From contig SXUL01000051.1 of NCBI GenBank assembly GCA_005790545.1, forward strand, positions 1 to 64,000: 64,000 nt of DNA. Direction: 5' to 3'. Positions 1-8,062 of the stretch are shown here, one piece after another; positions within the stretch are counted from its first letter, which is position 1; each line of letters begins with the position of its first letter. The notes beneath the pieces are model-generated. The model was not told the DNA's origin, did no database searches, and was given only the letters and a program-made list of their open reading frames with translations. Source of the DNA: Planctomycetia bacterium. Lineage in GTDB: Bacteria; Planctomycetota; GCA-002687715. A program made the position numbers and the translations under genes.

Positions 1-207
1 ACCTCACCGCCGCCCTACCGCGACCCGTCGTTGCCGATCGAGGCCCGCGTCGAAGATCTGCTCGGCCGCATGACCCTCGACGAGAAGGTCGCGCGTCTCC
101 ATCTCGCAAAGCTCGGCGTGAAACTCACGCGCCTCTCGGACAAGCAGGCGGAGTATCTGGGCATTCCGAAGGACGGCCCCTACAAGCCGGACCACTACCG
201 CTACTGA
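1..207 (+). CDS. ahcY: S-adenosylhomocysteinase C-terminus (5' partial, aberrant upstream part)
   Basis: Frame 1 is open from the window edge and stops at 205-207. The last ~45 residues ([17 protein letters not shown] ... [11 protein letters not shown]) are the conserved C-terminus of S-adenosylhomocysteine hydrolase, which splits SAH into adenosine and homocysteine in the methyl cycle. The ~25 residues before it ([19 protein letters not shown]) do not fit that family. They read like the N-terminus of a family 3 glycoside hydrolase. The two meet in the shared stretch LDEKVA (about bases 73-93), so the first ~75 bases may be an assembly join or a recombination product. The stop overlaps the next start (TGATG). 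Confidence 0.7.
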   Translation, partial: TSPPPYRDPSLPIEARVEDLLGRMTLDEKVARLHLAKLGVKLTRLSDKQAEYLGIPKDGPYKPDHYRY

Positions 208-1088
208 TGTTCGCTCCGGGTATCCCGCTGCCGCCACGCGCTCCCGAGGCCTCGCCTCTGGGAGCGCGCGTGCTTGGTGATGCGGAAGCACCGGCAACGC
301 TGATCCTCATCGGTGGCATTGCGCAGATTGGCGCGTCCTGGGCCGAAGTGGCCTCACGCGTCCATGCGGCGACGGGCGCGCGCGTGGTGCTGCCGGACAA
401 CCCGGGCATCTGCCTCAGCCGTCATGTCCCGGTGCCGCGCGATTGCGAAGGACATGCAAGGTTGCATGCGCAAACGCTCGCGAGCCTCGGCATCACGGGC
501 GCGGTGCACATCGCAGGCTTGAGCCTCGGGAGCATGATCGCAGCCGCTCTTGCAGCGAAACTCGGGCCGCGCTCACTGTCACTCACGCTCTGCGCAGGCT
601 CGTGCAAGGAAAGCGGCAGGTTGCGCCTGGCGCCCTTCTCGATCCTCCGCATGACTGGACGCGCCCTCATCGGGCGCGGCGGATTGGTGGGGCGCCTTCC
701 CGAACTGGTTCAAGCGCGCATGCTCGCGGAGGACCCTGGCCTCGCAGAGAGGCTGCTCGCACTCCGTCGCAGCGAAGGTGGTTTCGCCAAGGGCGTGCTG
801 TGGCGACAGCTCCTCGCGGCCGCGCGCTTCGAACTGGTGCCCCTCGTGCCCCGCTTGCCGCACCAGCGCGTCGTTGTGGTCGGAACGGCCGACCGTTTGG
901 TTCCCGCCTCGAACAGCGGCCGCATGGCGATGCTCCTCGGCTGCTCCTGCCGCGAGCTGGCCGGACACGGGCACTATCTCGCTCTGGATGGCGCAGCCGA
1001 ACTCGCGCAGGTCCTCGTGGAAGGTCTCAAAACGTCCGCGGGCCTTCCCCGAAAGGAAGGCCCGCGCGATGCCGAGAAGGGGACTTGA
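207..1088 (+). CDS. Alpha/beta hydrolase fold protein
   Basis: 293 residues with the alpha/beta hydrolase layout: an early oxyanion-side strand and loop (LILIGGIAQIG), a nucleophile elbow GLSLGS near residue 107, a likely acid in GTADRLVP and a catalytic His in GHGHYLALD. The substrate cannot be told from sequence; esterase, lactonase or similar are all possible. The ATG overlaps the stop of the upstream ahcY frame by one base, so the two are probably co-transcribed. The last ~6 codons run into the 3' end of the opposite-strand tRNA-Leu, and a 12-bp hairpin lies inside the coding end, so the natural C-terminus sits in an unusual place. Confidence 0.8.
   Translation: MFAPGIPLPPRAPEASPLGARVLGDAEAPATLILIGGIAQIGASWAEVASRVHAATGARVVLPDNPGICLSRHVPVPRDCEGHARLHAQTLASLGITGAVHIAGLSLGSMIAAALAAKLGPRSLSLTLCAGSCKESGRLRLAPFSILRMTGRALIGRGGLVGRLPELVQARMLAEDPGLAERLLALRRSEGGFAKGVLWRQLLAAARFELVPLVPRLPHQRVVVVGTADRLVPASNSGRMAMLLGCSCRELAGHGHYLALDGAAELAQVLVEGLKTSAGLPRKEGPRDAEKGT
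1028..1066 (-). terminator. Probable intrinsic terminator of tRNA-Leu(CAG)
   Basis: A 12-bp GC-rich inverted repeat (1037-1048 with 1055-1066, loop 1049-1054) lies just 3' of the tRNA on the minus strand. On that strand it is followed, after about four bases, by a short T run (complement of AAAA at 1029-1032). It sits within the 3' coding end of the hydrolase gene. Confidence 0.5.
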
Positions 1089-1154
1089 ACCCCTATGCCC
1101 TTGACGGGCGCTAGTACCTGACACTAGTGCGTCTGCCAATTCCGCCATCTCGGC
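1070..1154 (-). tRNA. tRNA-Leu (anticodon CAG)
   Basis: Class II tRNA on the minus strand. The acceptor stem GCCGAGA/TCTCGGC has discriminator A at 1070. The anticodon stem CTAGT/ACTAG encloses loop GTCAGGT (anticodon CAG, reads CTG). It has a long variable arm and a T-loop GTTCAAG. CCA is not encoded. Confidence 0.95.
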
Positions 1155-1207
1155 TTCAGGTGACGTAGTATGCCAAGCCGCGTTGCGCGCTCAAGGCATT
1201 CCACGAC

Positions 1208-1678
1208 GTGACCCCTACCGACAAACGTGACACGCTCGTCGTAGCCCGCAACCGCAAGGCGCGCCATGAACTGCGCATCACGCGCACGTTCGAGGCCGGA
1301 ATCGAGCTCACCGGAACGGAAGTGAAGGCCCTGAGGAAGGGGCTCATCAGCCTCGATCAGGCCTGGGCCGTGGTCGAATCCGAAGAAGTCTGGTTGCGGG
1401 ACGTGAACATCGGCGAGTACGGCGCCGGCAGTTGGAACAACCACGCGCCACGACGAAAGCGCAAACTCCTGCTGCACCGAAAAGAGATCCGCGAACTTGC
1501 CGCTGAGGTCGAGAACGATCGCACTCTCGTACCCCTTGAGGTCTTCTTCAGCGAACGCGGTTTCGCCAAGGTCCTGCTCGGTGTGGGCGAAGGTCTGCAA
1601 CGCCACGATCGCCGCGAGAACATCAAGAAGAAGGAAGCCGAGCGCGAGATGCGCCAGGCCCTGAAGCGCCGCCGCTGA
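1208..1678 (+). CDS. smpB: SsrA-binding protein SmpB
   Basis: 156 residues, usual length for SmpB, which binds the tRNA-like domain of tmRNA and brings it to stalled ribosomes (trans-translation). It shows the family hallmarks: VVARNRKARHELRI near the N-terminus, GIELTGTEVKALRKG, an NNHAPRRKRKLLLHR segment, and a basic C-terminal tail rich in Lys and Arg (ENIKKKEAEREMRQALKRRR) that enters the decoding centre. The start is GTG at 1208. Its partner RNA gene ssrA begins 72 bases downstream on the same strand. Confidence 0.97.
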   Translation: MTPTDKRDTLVVARNRKARHELRITRTFEAGIELTGTEVKALRKGLISLDQAWAVVESEEVWLRDVNIGEYGAGSWNNHAPRRKRKLLLHRKEIRELAAEVENDRTLVPLEVFFSERGFAKVLLGVGEGLQRHDRRENIKKKEAEREMRQALKRRR

Positions 1679-1749
1679 ATCCGCGTATCATGCGCCAGCG
1701 CGTCCTCGGGGCGCGAGTTCTTTGACAAGCGGGTCACGAGACCTGCCTC

Positions 1750-2097
1750 GGGGGCGATCGGTATCGACCGGGCTTGCGAGGTGGAGGTGGCGTGCAGAGG
1801 TTCCACGGAGGCCTCTCAAAACACCGTGGAAAAGATAGTTGCCAATAACAACTACGCACTCGCGGCCTGATTAGGCTGCGACTTCCCTGAGTTCATGTCC
1901 GCAGGGCTCAGGGATGATCACGCGGACTCTGGAATCCGACTCCCGTCGATGACGAGGAAACCGAGACAACGGATCGACTGGTCACCATGAACCGCGGCGC
2001 ACTGGCCGCATGGCGACGAGACCAACAAGTGCGCCTACGCACGTAGAGGCTTCCATCAAACGGCTTCGGGACGGGGGTTCGATTCCCCCCGCCTCCA
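1750..2097 (+). ncRNA. ssrA: tmRNA (ssrA)
   Basis: About 348 nt. The 5' end GGGGGCG (1750-1756) pairs with CGCCTCC (2090-2096), followed by discriminator A at 2097. The tRNA-like T arm GGGGGTTCGATTCCCCC is intact. The mRNA-like part has a resume codon GCC at 1841 and encodes ANNNYALAA, stopping at TGA 1868-1870, so with the tRNA alanine the tag is AANNNYALAA. GATAGTT just before the resume codon resembles the element that sets the frame in known tmRNAs. A TTGACA hexamer lies at 1722-1727 but no convincing -10 box is visible. It is adjacent to smpB. Confidence 0.96.
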
Positions 2098-2146
2098 ACT
2101 CTTTCCGGGTTGGTCCGCCGAGAACCAGTTCCTACATTGAACATCC

Positions 2147-2719
2147 ATGCTGCTCGCGGAAACCAACACTCCATGGGGTGCACACCTCAGACTCATCAGC
2201 GGCGACCTCGCACGCCACGCCGCTGACGCTCTCGTGAATGCCGCCAACGGCTCTCTGCTCGGGGGCAGTGGCGTGGATGGTGCGCTTCACAAAGCCGGCG
2301 GGCCTGAAATTCTCGCCGCGTGCCGGCTGCTGCGCACAGGGCTCCCCCATGGACTTGCTGCGGGCAAGGCGCTCAGCACCACCGCAGGCGACCTGTCGGC
2401 GCGCAGGCTCATCCACGCGGTGGGGCCGCGCTACGGCATCGATGAACCTTCCGACAGGCTGCTGGCCGAGGCCTATCGCGCGGCCCTCACCATTGCCTGC
2501 AACGAAGCCTGCACGAGCGTGGCTTTTCCTGCCATCTCCATGGGGGCCTACGCGTTCCCCGCCACACCCGCTGCACAAATCGCCCTCAACACCGTCTGGA
2601 ACTGGCAATGCCGCGTGCACGCTGCATGTCCCATCCGCCGCGTGGACTTCGTGCTCTACACACCCGAAGCGAGCGCCGCCTTTGCAGCGGCCCTGAAGGA
2701 ACTGACCCATGGCGCGTGA
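2147..2719 (+). CDS. Macro domain protein (ADP-ribose / O-acetyl-ADP-ribose hydrolase type)
   Basis: 190 residues forming a single macro domain. Visible motifs are LISGDL, the ligand-binding DALVNAANGSLLGGSGVDGAL segment (residues ~28-48), HAVGPRY near residue 92 and the glycine-rich AFPAISMGAYAFP loop near residue 125. This arrangement fits the YmdB/MacroD class, which removes ADP-ribose from proteins or hydrolyses O-acetyl-ADP-ribose. The target here is unknown. The gene overlaps the next by 11 bases, suggesting co-expression with the RNA methyltransferase. Confidence 0.9.
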   Translation: MLLAETNTPWGAHLRLISGDLARHAADALVNAANGSLLGGSGVDGALHKAGGPEILAACRLLRTGLPHGLAAGKALSTTAGDLSARRLIHAVGPRYGIDEPSDRLLAEAYRAALTIACNEACTSVAFPAISMGAYAFPATPAAQIALNTVWNWQCRVHAACPIRRVDFVLYTPEASAAFAAALKELTHGA

Positions 2720-3917
2720 AGAAGCGGCTCGACGGTACGACGCAATCTGCACCCTCGGCCTCGAGGATGTGCTGGCCGGCGAACTGGAAGCGTTGGGTGT
2801 TTCGATTGTGGCGCGGCGCGCAGGCGCCGTCGGATTCGAGGCTGATCGCGAACTCGCCTACCGCTGCTGTTTCTGGTTGCGTTCCGCAGTGCGCGTCCGC
2901 GAACTGCTCACCCGCGGCCGTGCGACCACACGCGATGAGCTCTACGAGCTGGCCTCCACCATCGACTGGGAATCGATGATGACCGTTTCGGACACGCTTG
3001 CAGTGGATTCGAGCGTGGATGATGAGCGTGTTCCCCACAGCAACCTCCCCCCGTTGGTGGTGAAGGACGCCGTGGTGGATGCGCTGCGCCGTCGCACCGG
3101 ACGCCGACCCTTCGTGGATCGCGATGATCCGGTGACACCCATTTTCCTCAGCCTCCGCGATGGAGAGGCAGCTCTCTACCGCGACCTCGGCGGTGCAAGT
3201 CTGCACAAGCGCGGTTACAGAGACATTGAATCGAAGAGCCCGCTGAACGAAGCCATCGCTGCAGGTCTCTTGCTCAAGATCGGGTTCAACGCCGAGAAGC
3301 ACCCCGTGCTCGTGGATCCCATGTGTGGCTCGGCCACGTTTCTCATCGAGGCCGCGTGGATCGCTGCGGATATTGCGCCAGGCAGCATGAGGAGCTTCGC
3401 ATTCGAACGCTTCCGCGACCGCGACGCCACCGCCGTGAGCCGTCTACGCCAGGAAATCCAGCGCCGGAAGAAGCGTGTGAAGTTCCTGGCACTGGGTGCG
3501 GACCACCATCCGGGAGCCATCTGGATTGCAAGGAAGTCCATTGCCGATGCCGGCGTGCAGCAGGACGTGCGCGTCGAAGAATCGGAGATCTCGCGTTGGA
3601 CTCCGTCTGACCCCGCTGCCCTCGTGGTCACCAATCCACCTTGGGGTCTGCGCATGGAGGAAGGGCCGGGCCTCGAAGCAGCGTGGCACGATCTGGGAGG
3701 CTTCCTCCGCCGCCATGCGGTCGGAGTGGATGCGTGGATTCTCTCGGGCGCACCAGGTATCACCCAGTTCCTCGGCCTTTCTGCATCAGAGAAGATCCCG
3801 GTCAAAACGGGCCCTGTGGACTGCCGGTTCCTTCGCTACCGCGTTCACACGCCCCAGGAGAGCACAAAGCAGCCCGTCCCGGATGCGACGACTGACGACG
3901 GCCCCGCGCCTCAGTGA
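2709..3917 (+). CDS. THUMP-domain class I SAM-dependent RNA methyltransferase (RlmL/YpsC-like)
   Basis: 402 residues. The N-terminal ~160 residues look like a THUMP/ferredoxin-like RNA-binding region with the typical opening [17 protein letters not shown] and a RGYR motif ([10 protein letters not shown]). The methyltransferase follows, with the SAM-binding loop [14 protein letters not shown] near residue 205 and the catalytic NPPWG motif near residue 308. NPPW/NPPY motifs in this family mark N2-guanine methylation of rRNA or tRNA. RlmL-type 23S rRNA G2445 modification is the nearest known role, but the exact target is not settled. It lacks the second (RlmK) methyltransferase of the E. coli fusion. 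It overlaps mnmG convergently by 7 bases. Confidence 0.88.
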   Translation: MAREEAARRYDAICTLGLEDVLAGELEALGVSIVARRAGAVGFEADRELAYRCCFWLRSAVRVRELLTRGRATTRDELYELASTIDWESMMTVSDTLAVDSSVDDERVPHSNLPPLVVKDAVVDALRRRTGRRPFVDRDDPVTPIFLSLRDGEAALYRDLGGASLHKRGYRDIESKSPLNEAIAAGLLLKIGFNAEKHPVLVDPMCGSATFLIEAAWIAADIAPGSMRSFAFERFRDRDATAVSRLRQEIQRRKKRVKFLALGADHHPGAIWIARKSIADAGVQQDVRVEESEISRWTPSDPAALVVTNPPWGLRMEEGPGLEAAWHDLGGFLRRHAVGVDAWILSGAPGITQFLGLSASEKIPVKTGPVDCRFLRYRVHTPQESTKQPVPDATTDDGPAPQ

Positions 3918-5740
3918 GGCGAGTGCCCGCTCCTCTTCTGCACCGCAAGGGCGAGCAGCACCGTGGCGAGATCAGCGGCGGAGAGTCCGGGAATCCTGCG
4001 TGCGCGCCCGATGGTCTCTGGCCGCAGGCGTGTGAGCTTCTCGCGGGCTTCCGCGCGGAGATGCGGGATGGATGCGTAATCAATGCCCGCAGGCAGTTCT
4101 CGCTCATCCTCCTCCGCAAAGCGACGCACGGCCTCAAGAGAACGCTCGACATACCCGGCGTAGCGCGCCGCCATGAGGATCTCATCGCGATCCCGTGCAT
4201 CGAGGGAGAGCGACAGCAACTCCGGCACGAGGGAGACGACTTCGTTCCAACCAAATCCGGGCGTGCGGAGCCAGTCCATGCTGGATCGACCCTCACGACG
4301 CGTTGAGCCGAGGAGCGAGAAAGCCGTCTCCCGCCGGGCGCAGCGCGCGCTCAGTGTGCTTTGCCGGTCCTGCGGCAGAACTCCGAGACTCAAAGCATGC
4401 GCCGCGAGCCGCACATCCGCATCATGATGGCGCAGCAGCAGTCTGTGCTCCGCCAGTGACGTGAACATGCGATAGGGCTCGCTGATGCCACGCGTCACCA
4501 GATCGTCGATCAGTACGCCGAGGTAAGCCTCATGACGTGCGAGCACCAGCGGCGCCTCGCCAACGATGCGCAAGGCCGCATTGGCCCCGGCAACAAAGCC
4601 CTGCCCAGCCGCTTCCTCGTAACCCGTAGTGCCGTTGATCTGTCCCGCGAGATAGAGCCCCGGCACCCGGCGCACCATCAATGTGTTGTCGCACTCCGTC
4701 GGGTCCACGTGGTCGTATTCGACCGCATAACCCGGAGCCGCAAACTCTGCCTGCTCCAGGCCGGGAATCGTGCGCACGAAGGCGAGTTGGACGTCAACAG
4801 GGAGACTGGTGCTGATCCCGTTCGGATACACCAATGGCGAATCGAGGCCCTCGGGCTCGAGAAAGATCTGATGACTTTCCTTGTCCGGAAAACGGAAGAT
4901 CTTGTCCTCGATGGAAGGGCAGTAACGCGGACCGCGCCCGAGAATGCGCCCCGAGAACAACGGACTCCGGTCGAGGTTCTCGGAGATATGACGATGCGTC
5001 GCCGGGTTCGTGTGTGTGATCGCACAGGCCACACGCTCAGCGAGCATGGGATCCGTTCCGAAGGAGAAGCGCTGAGCGGGCTCCTCCGAAGGCTGTGGTT
5101 CAAGCTTCTCCCATGCGATGGAGCTCTTCACGATGCGCGGCGGAGTGCCTGTCTTCAGGCGGCCAAGGCGGAGCCCGAAGGCGCGCAGTGATTCCGTGAG
5201 GCTCGTCGCAGCGCCTTCACCAAGGCGTCCACCCGGGCGCGCATGCAGGCCTTCATGCAAGAGTCCTCCGAGAAACGTGCCCGTTGTCAGAACCACCGCC
5301 GCTGCGGGTAGCTCACGCCCGTCGGCCAGGCGCACGCCGCTCACCGAACCGCGCGCATCCGTCAGCAGGGCTGTCACCTCTCCACGCACAACCGCCACTC
5401 CCGCCTCGCGCACCAGTGCCTGCACCTCGCGCTCATAGAGAGCGCGGTCACACTGCGCGCGCGGCGAGTGCATCGCCGGGCCCTTGCTCCGATTCAGCAC
5501 CCGGAAGTGGATGCCCGACCGATCCGCGGCGCGTCCCATCAGTCCGCCAAGGGCATCCACTTCGCGGACAATCTGTCCCTTCGCCTGCCCCCCGATGGAC
5601 GGATTGCAGCTCATGCGCCCGATGGCAGACGGATCGAGGGTGACGAGCGTTGCGGACAACCCGCGCAGCGCAGCCACGCAAGCTGCTTCGACGCCGGCAT
5701 GGCCTCCTCCGACAACCACGATGCCGCACACATCCACCAT
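3911..5740 (-). CDS. mnmG: tRNA uridine-5-carboxymethylaminomethyl modification enzyme MnmG (GidA)
   Basis: 609 residues from ATG 5740, close to the usual ~620. FAD-binding [10 protein letters not shown] lies at the N-terminus. [27 protein letters not shown] and [12 protein letters not shown] are further GidA hallmarks, and the C-terminal helical domain ends with [18 protein letters not shown]. With MnmE it installs cmnm5 on U34 of tRNAs. The open frame extends upstream to 6178 but that part is antisense to the xdhC-like gene, so the start beside GGGHAG is chosen. The 49-bp gap to the divergent xdhC-like gene must hold both promoters. Confidence 0.97.
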   Translation of the reverse strand: MVDVCGIVVVGGGHAGVEAACVAALRGLSATLVTLDPSAIGRMSCNPSIGGQAKGQIVREVDALGGLMGRAADRSGIHFRVLNRSKGPAMHSPRAQCDRALYEREVQALVREAGVAVVRGEVTALLTDARGSVSGVRLADGRELPAAAVVLTTGTFLGGLLHEGLHARPGGRLGEGAATSLTESLRAFGLRLGRLKTGTPPRIVKSSIAWEKLEPQPSEEPAQRFSFGTDPMLAERVACAITHTNPATHRHISENLDRSPLFSGRILGRGPRYCPSIEDKIFRFPDKESHQIFLEPEGLDSPLVYPNGISTSLPVDVQLAFVRTIPGLEQAEFAAPGYAVEYDHVDPTECDNTLMVRRVPGLYLAGQINGTTGYEEAAGQGFVAGANAALRIVGEAPLVLARHEAYLGVLIDDLVTRGISEPYRMFTSLAEHRLLLRHHDADVRLAAHALSLGVLPQDRQSTLSARCARRETAFSLLGSTRREGRSSMDWLRTPGFGWNEVVSLVPELLSLSLDARDRDEILMAARYAGYVERSLEAVRRFAEEDERELPAGIDYASIPHLRAEAREKLTRLRPETIGRARRIPGLSAADLATVLLALAVQKRSGHSPH

Positions 5741-5789
5741 GCCGGAACTTAGCAGTGCCCGCGCGCAGTGTGGTGGTACAAGTCTCAAC

Positions 5790-6575
5790 ATGCTCGTGGA
5801 CCTCTTCGCCGAGATCGCCGCGCTGCGGGCCCGTGGTGCCACCGCCGCGCTGGCCACCATCATCGGAGCCAAAGGCTCCACGCCGGCGAAGCCTCCCGCG
5901 CGCATGGTGATCCGCGCCGACGGCACGACCATCGGGACCGTGGGAGGTGGCTGCGTGGAGGCCGAGGTCATCCGGGCTGCACGTGACGCCATGGACACCG
6001 GCCGGACACTCAGGCTCCAGTTCCGGCTTGCTGGCGAGGAAGCCGAGCGCACCGGCATCGCCTGCGGTGGTAGTTTGGAAATCATGATCGAATCCCTTGA
6101 GGACCCACGCGTCGTCCTGATCGGCGCGGGACACGTGGCGGAGTCGGTCACGAACCTCGCCGCACGGACAGGCTTCACCGTCTGGGTGGCGGACGATCGC
6201 CCGGATTACGCCTCGGCAGCACGCTTTCCGCTCGCGCAGAAACTCGTGGTGGCGCCGCTCCACGAACTCGGGGAACACCTGGAACTCACGGCGCGCACGA
6301 GCCTGCTCATCATGACGCGCGGGCACGCAGAGGACTTCGCCGTGTTGCACTGGGCGCTTCAGAGTCCGTGCCGCCACATCGGGGTTCTGGGGAGCAGGAA
6401 AAAGCGTCTCGATTTCGAGGCCGAACTCGCTGGCGATTCCGCGCGCAGTGAACGTTTCCGTTCGGTCCGCATGCCGGTTGGCCTCGACATTGCTGCCGAG
6501 AGCGTTGCCGAGATCGCCGTAGCCGTGGTCGCAGAGCTCGTCCAACTCCGTCGCAAGGATCCGGCCCGTGCCTGA
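5790..6575 (+). CDS. XdhC/CoxI family protein
   Basis: 261 residues from ATG 5790. The N-terminal XdhC/CoxI domain includes [13 protein letters not shown] and [14 protein letters not shown]-terminal Rossmann-like domain starts with [13 protein letters not shown] (residue ~107), followed by GVLGSRKKR. XdhC proteins bind molybdenum cofactor and help insert its sulfurated form into xanthine dehydrogenase-type enzymes. No molybdo-hydroxylase or moco gene is in the window, so the client enzyme is unknown. The stop overlaps the start of the downstream kinase by 8 bases. An in-frame extension upstream is antisense to mnmG and was rejected. Confidence 0.9.
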   Translation: MLVDLFAEIAALRARGATAALATIIGAKGSTPAKPPARMVIRADGTTIGTVGGGCVEAEVIRAARDAMDTGRTLRLQFRLAGEEAERTGIACGGSLEIMIESLEDPRVVLIGAGHVAESVTNLAARTGFTVWVADDRPDYASAARFPLAQKLVVAPLHELGEHLELTARTSLLIMTRGHAEDFAVLHWALQSPCRHIGVLGSRKKRLDFEAELAGDSARSERFRSVRMPVGLDIAAESVAEIAVAVVAELVQLRRKDPARA

Positions 6576-8061
6576 GATGCGGACCGCGCCATTGCTCGAG
6601 GCTGTCGCTGCGTATGCCTCCGCGACAGGGCATGGGCCTGAGGATCATCTCGCATCCGCCCGCAGAATGCTCGAGGCCATCCCGGGCGAACTCCGTTGGA
6701 GTCTGCTCGCGTGCAGCGGTGGATCTGCTCCCGCTGAGAAGGCCTGGTGCGCTGTGGCCGCGGGTGTCGCGGCGGGCGCTGTTCTTGACACAAGCCGGGG
6801 CACACCAGCCGGAATGCCTCACGCGCACGCAGTGCATGTTTTTCCCTTGCTGCTTGCAAGCACACGTGCCTGGCTGCTGGGATCTGCCCCCCTGCAGGCG
6901 CCGCTTGCGACCGAGGAGTTGCGAGCGATCTTGAACCTCGCCAGTCTGCTCTCATCCGCCATCTCGGCCCCTGAGAAGTGTTTCAACGAGCTCAATCATG
7001 CAGACAAGCTCGCACAGCTCGGACGCACCGTCGCTTCGGTCGCCCACGAACTGAACGGCCCCCTGCAGGCGATCATCTCGGAAGCGGAAACTCTCGCGGC
7101 CTCAGCGCACGATCAGAACTTCGACGGAAGTCTGCAGCGCATTCTCCGCTCCGGGCTGCGCTGTCGCGGCATCGTGCAGGATCTTCTCGCCTGCGGAACT
7201 CCCCGGCCGGCAACCTTGCGCGCTGTCAGCGTGAGCAACGCCATCATGGAAGCGATGGACCTTGATCGCTGGAGTGACGTGGGCGATGTGCAAGTCGAAC
7301 TCGCCAATGCCGAGGCGCTGCCTCCCGTGCTCGCCGACGAAGCCCGTCTCATCCAGGTGTTCACGAATCTCATCAGCAACGCGCGACAAGCCAGTGGCGC
7401 AGCGGGCACACGGGAACCCGTGCGCATTCATCTGGCACGCGTCGGAACACAACTCGAGATCCGCGTCACGGACCGGGGGCGCGGTGTGGATCCGGTCGTG
7501 CGCCCGCGCCTCTTTGAACCGTTCGTCACGGACCAGGAGGACGGGCATGGACTCGGACTCTGGCTGAGTCGCCGCATGGTGGAAGAATGCGGCGGCAACC
7601 TTCGCCACGACGCCTCATGGAGCCCCGGTGCTGCTTTCGTGGTCAGCCTGCCCGTTGCGGAGGCCCAGGCTCCGGAGCATCACGAAGTCGTGGCCGCCCG
7701 CGTCCTCGTCATCGATGATGACCGGGAACTGCTGGACACTTATGAAGCGCTGCTCCGCCTCGACGGCCATGTGGTCACAACGACGGACCGTGCCAGTGCG
7801 GCCCTCGAGCAACTCGCGCACGGCCATTTTGATGTAGTTCTGTGTGACCTGAGGCTCCCGGACATGACCGGAGCCGCGTTCTTTGCCGAGGTGCAGCGGC
7901 GTTGGCCGGCAGTCGCGCCGCGCATTGTCTTCGCCACCGGCGACGTCGGACGCGCCGAGTCCGTCGCCTTTCTGGCGAGTGTGCGCAATACCGTGCTCGT
8001 GAAGCCGTTCCGGGCCGAGGATCTGGCGCAGGCCATCGAGCGCGTCCGGCAGCTCAATTGA
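6568..8061 (+). CDS. Hybrid histidine kinase with C-terminal receiver domain
   Basis: 497 residues with no predicted membrane segment. The N-terminal ~140 residues are a divergent, possibly GAF-like sensory region. The H-box is VAHELNGPLQAI with His160. The ATP-binding domain has N-box NLISNARQA (Asn271), G1 DRGRGV (residue ~302) and G2 GHGLGLWLS (~327). A receiver domain runs from ~378 to the end: acidic pocket IDDD, phospho-acceptor Asp427 in CDLRLPD, Thr in ATGD and Lys in VLVKPF. The attached receiver suggests a phosphorelay or self-regulation. No separate response regulator lies next to it. It overlaps the xdhC-like gene by 8 bases. Confidence 0.93.
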   Translation: MPEMRTAPLLEAVAAYASATGHGPEDHLASARRMLEAIPGELRWSLLACSGGSAPAEKAWCAVAAGVAAGAVLDTSRGTPAGMPHAHAVHVFPLLLASTRAWLLGSAPLQAPLATEELRAILNLASLLSSAISAPEKCFNELNHADKLAQLGRTVASVAHELNGPLQAIISEAETLAASAHDQNFDGSLQRILRSGLRCRGIVQDLLACGTPRPATLRAVSVSNAIMEAMDLDRWSDVGDVQVELANAEALPPVLADEARLIQVFTNLISNARQASGAAGTREPVRIHLARVGTQLEIRVTDRGRGVDPVVRPRLFEPFVTDQEDGHGLGLWLSRRMVEECGGNLRHDASWSPGAAFVVSLPVAEAQAPEHHEVVAARVLVIDDDRELLDTYEALLRLDGHVVTTTDRASAALEQLAHGHFDVVLCDLRLPDMTGAAFFAEVQRRWPAVAPRIVFATGDVGRAESVAFLASVRNTVLVKPFRAEDLAQAIERVRQLN

Positions 8062-8062
8062 C

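Noticed and set aside
1722-1750. Sigma-70 promoter for ssrA based on TTGACA at 1722-1727
   Set aside because: No acceptable -10 hexamer at proper spacing before the 5' end at 1750.
5741-6178. In-frame N-terminal extension of MnmG
   Set aside because: It is antisense to the xdhC-like gene and lies before the FAD motif that normally begins the protein.
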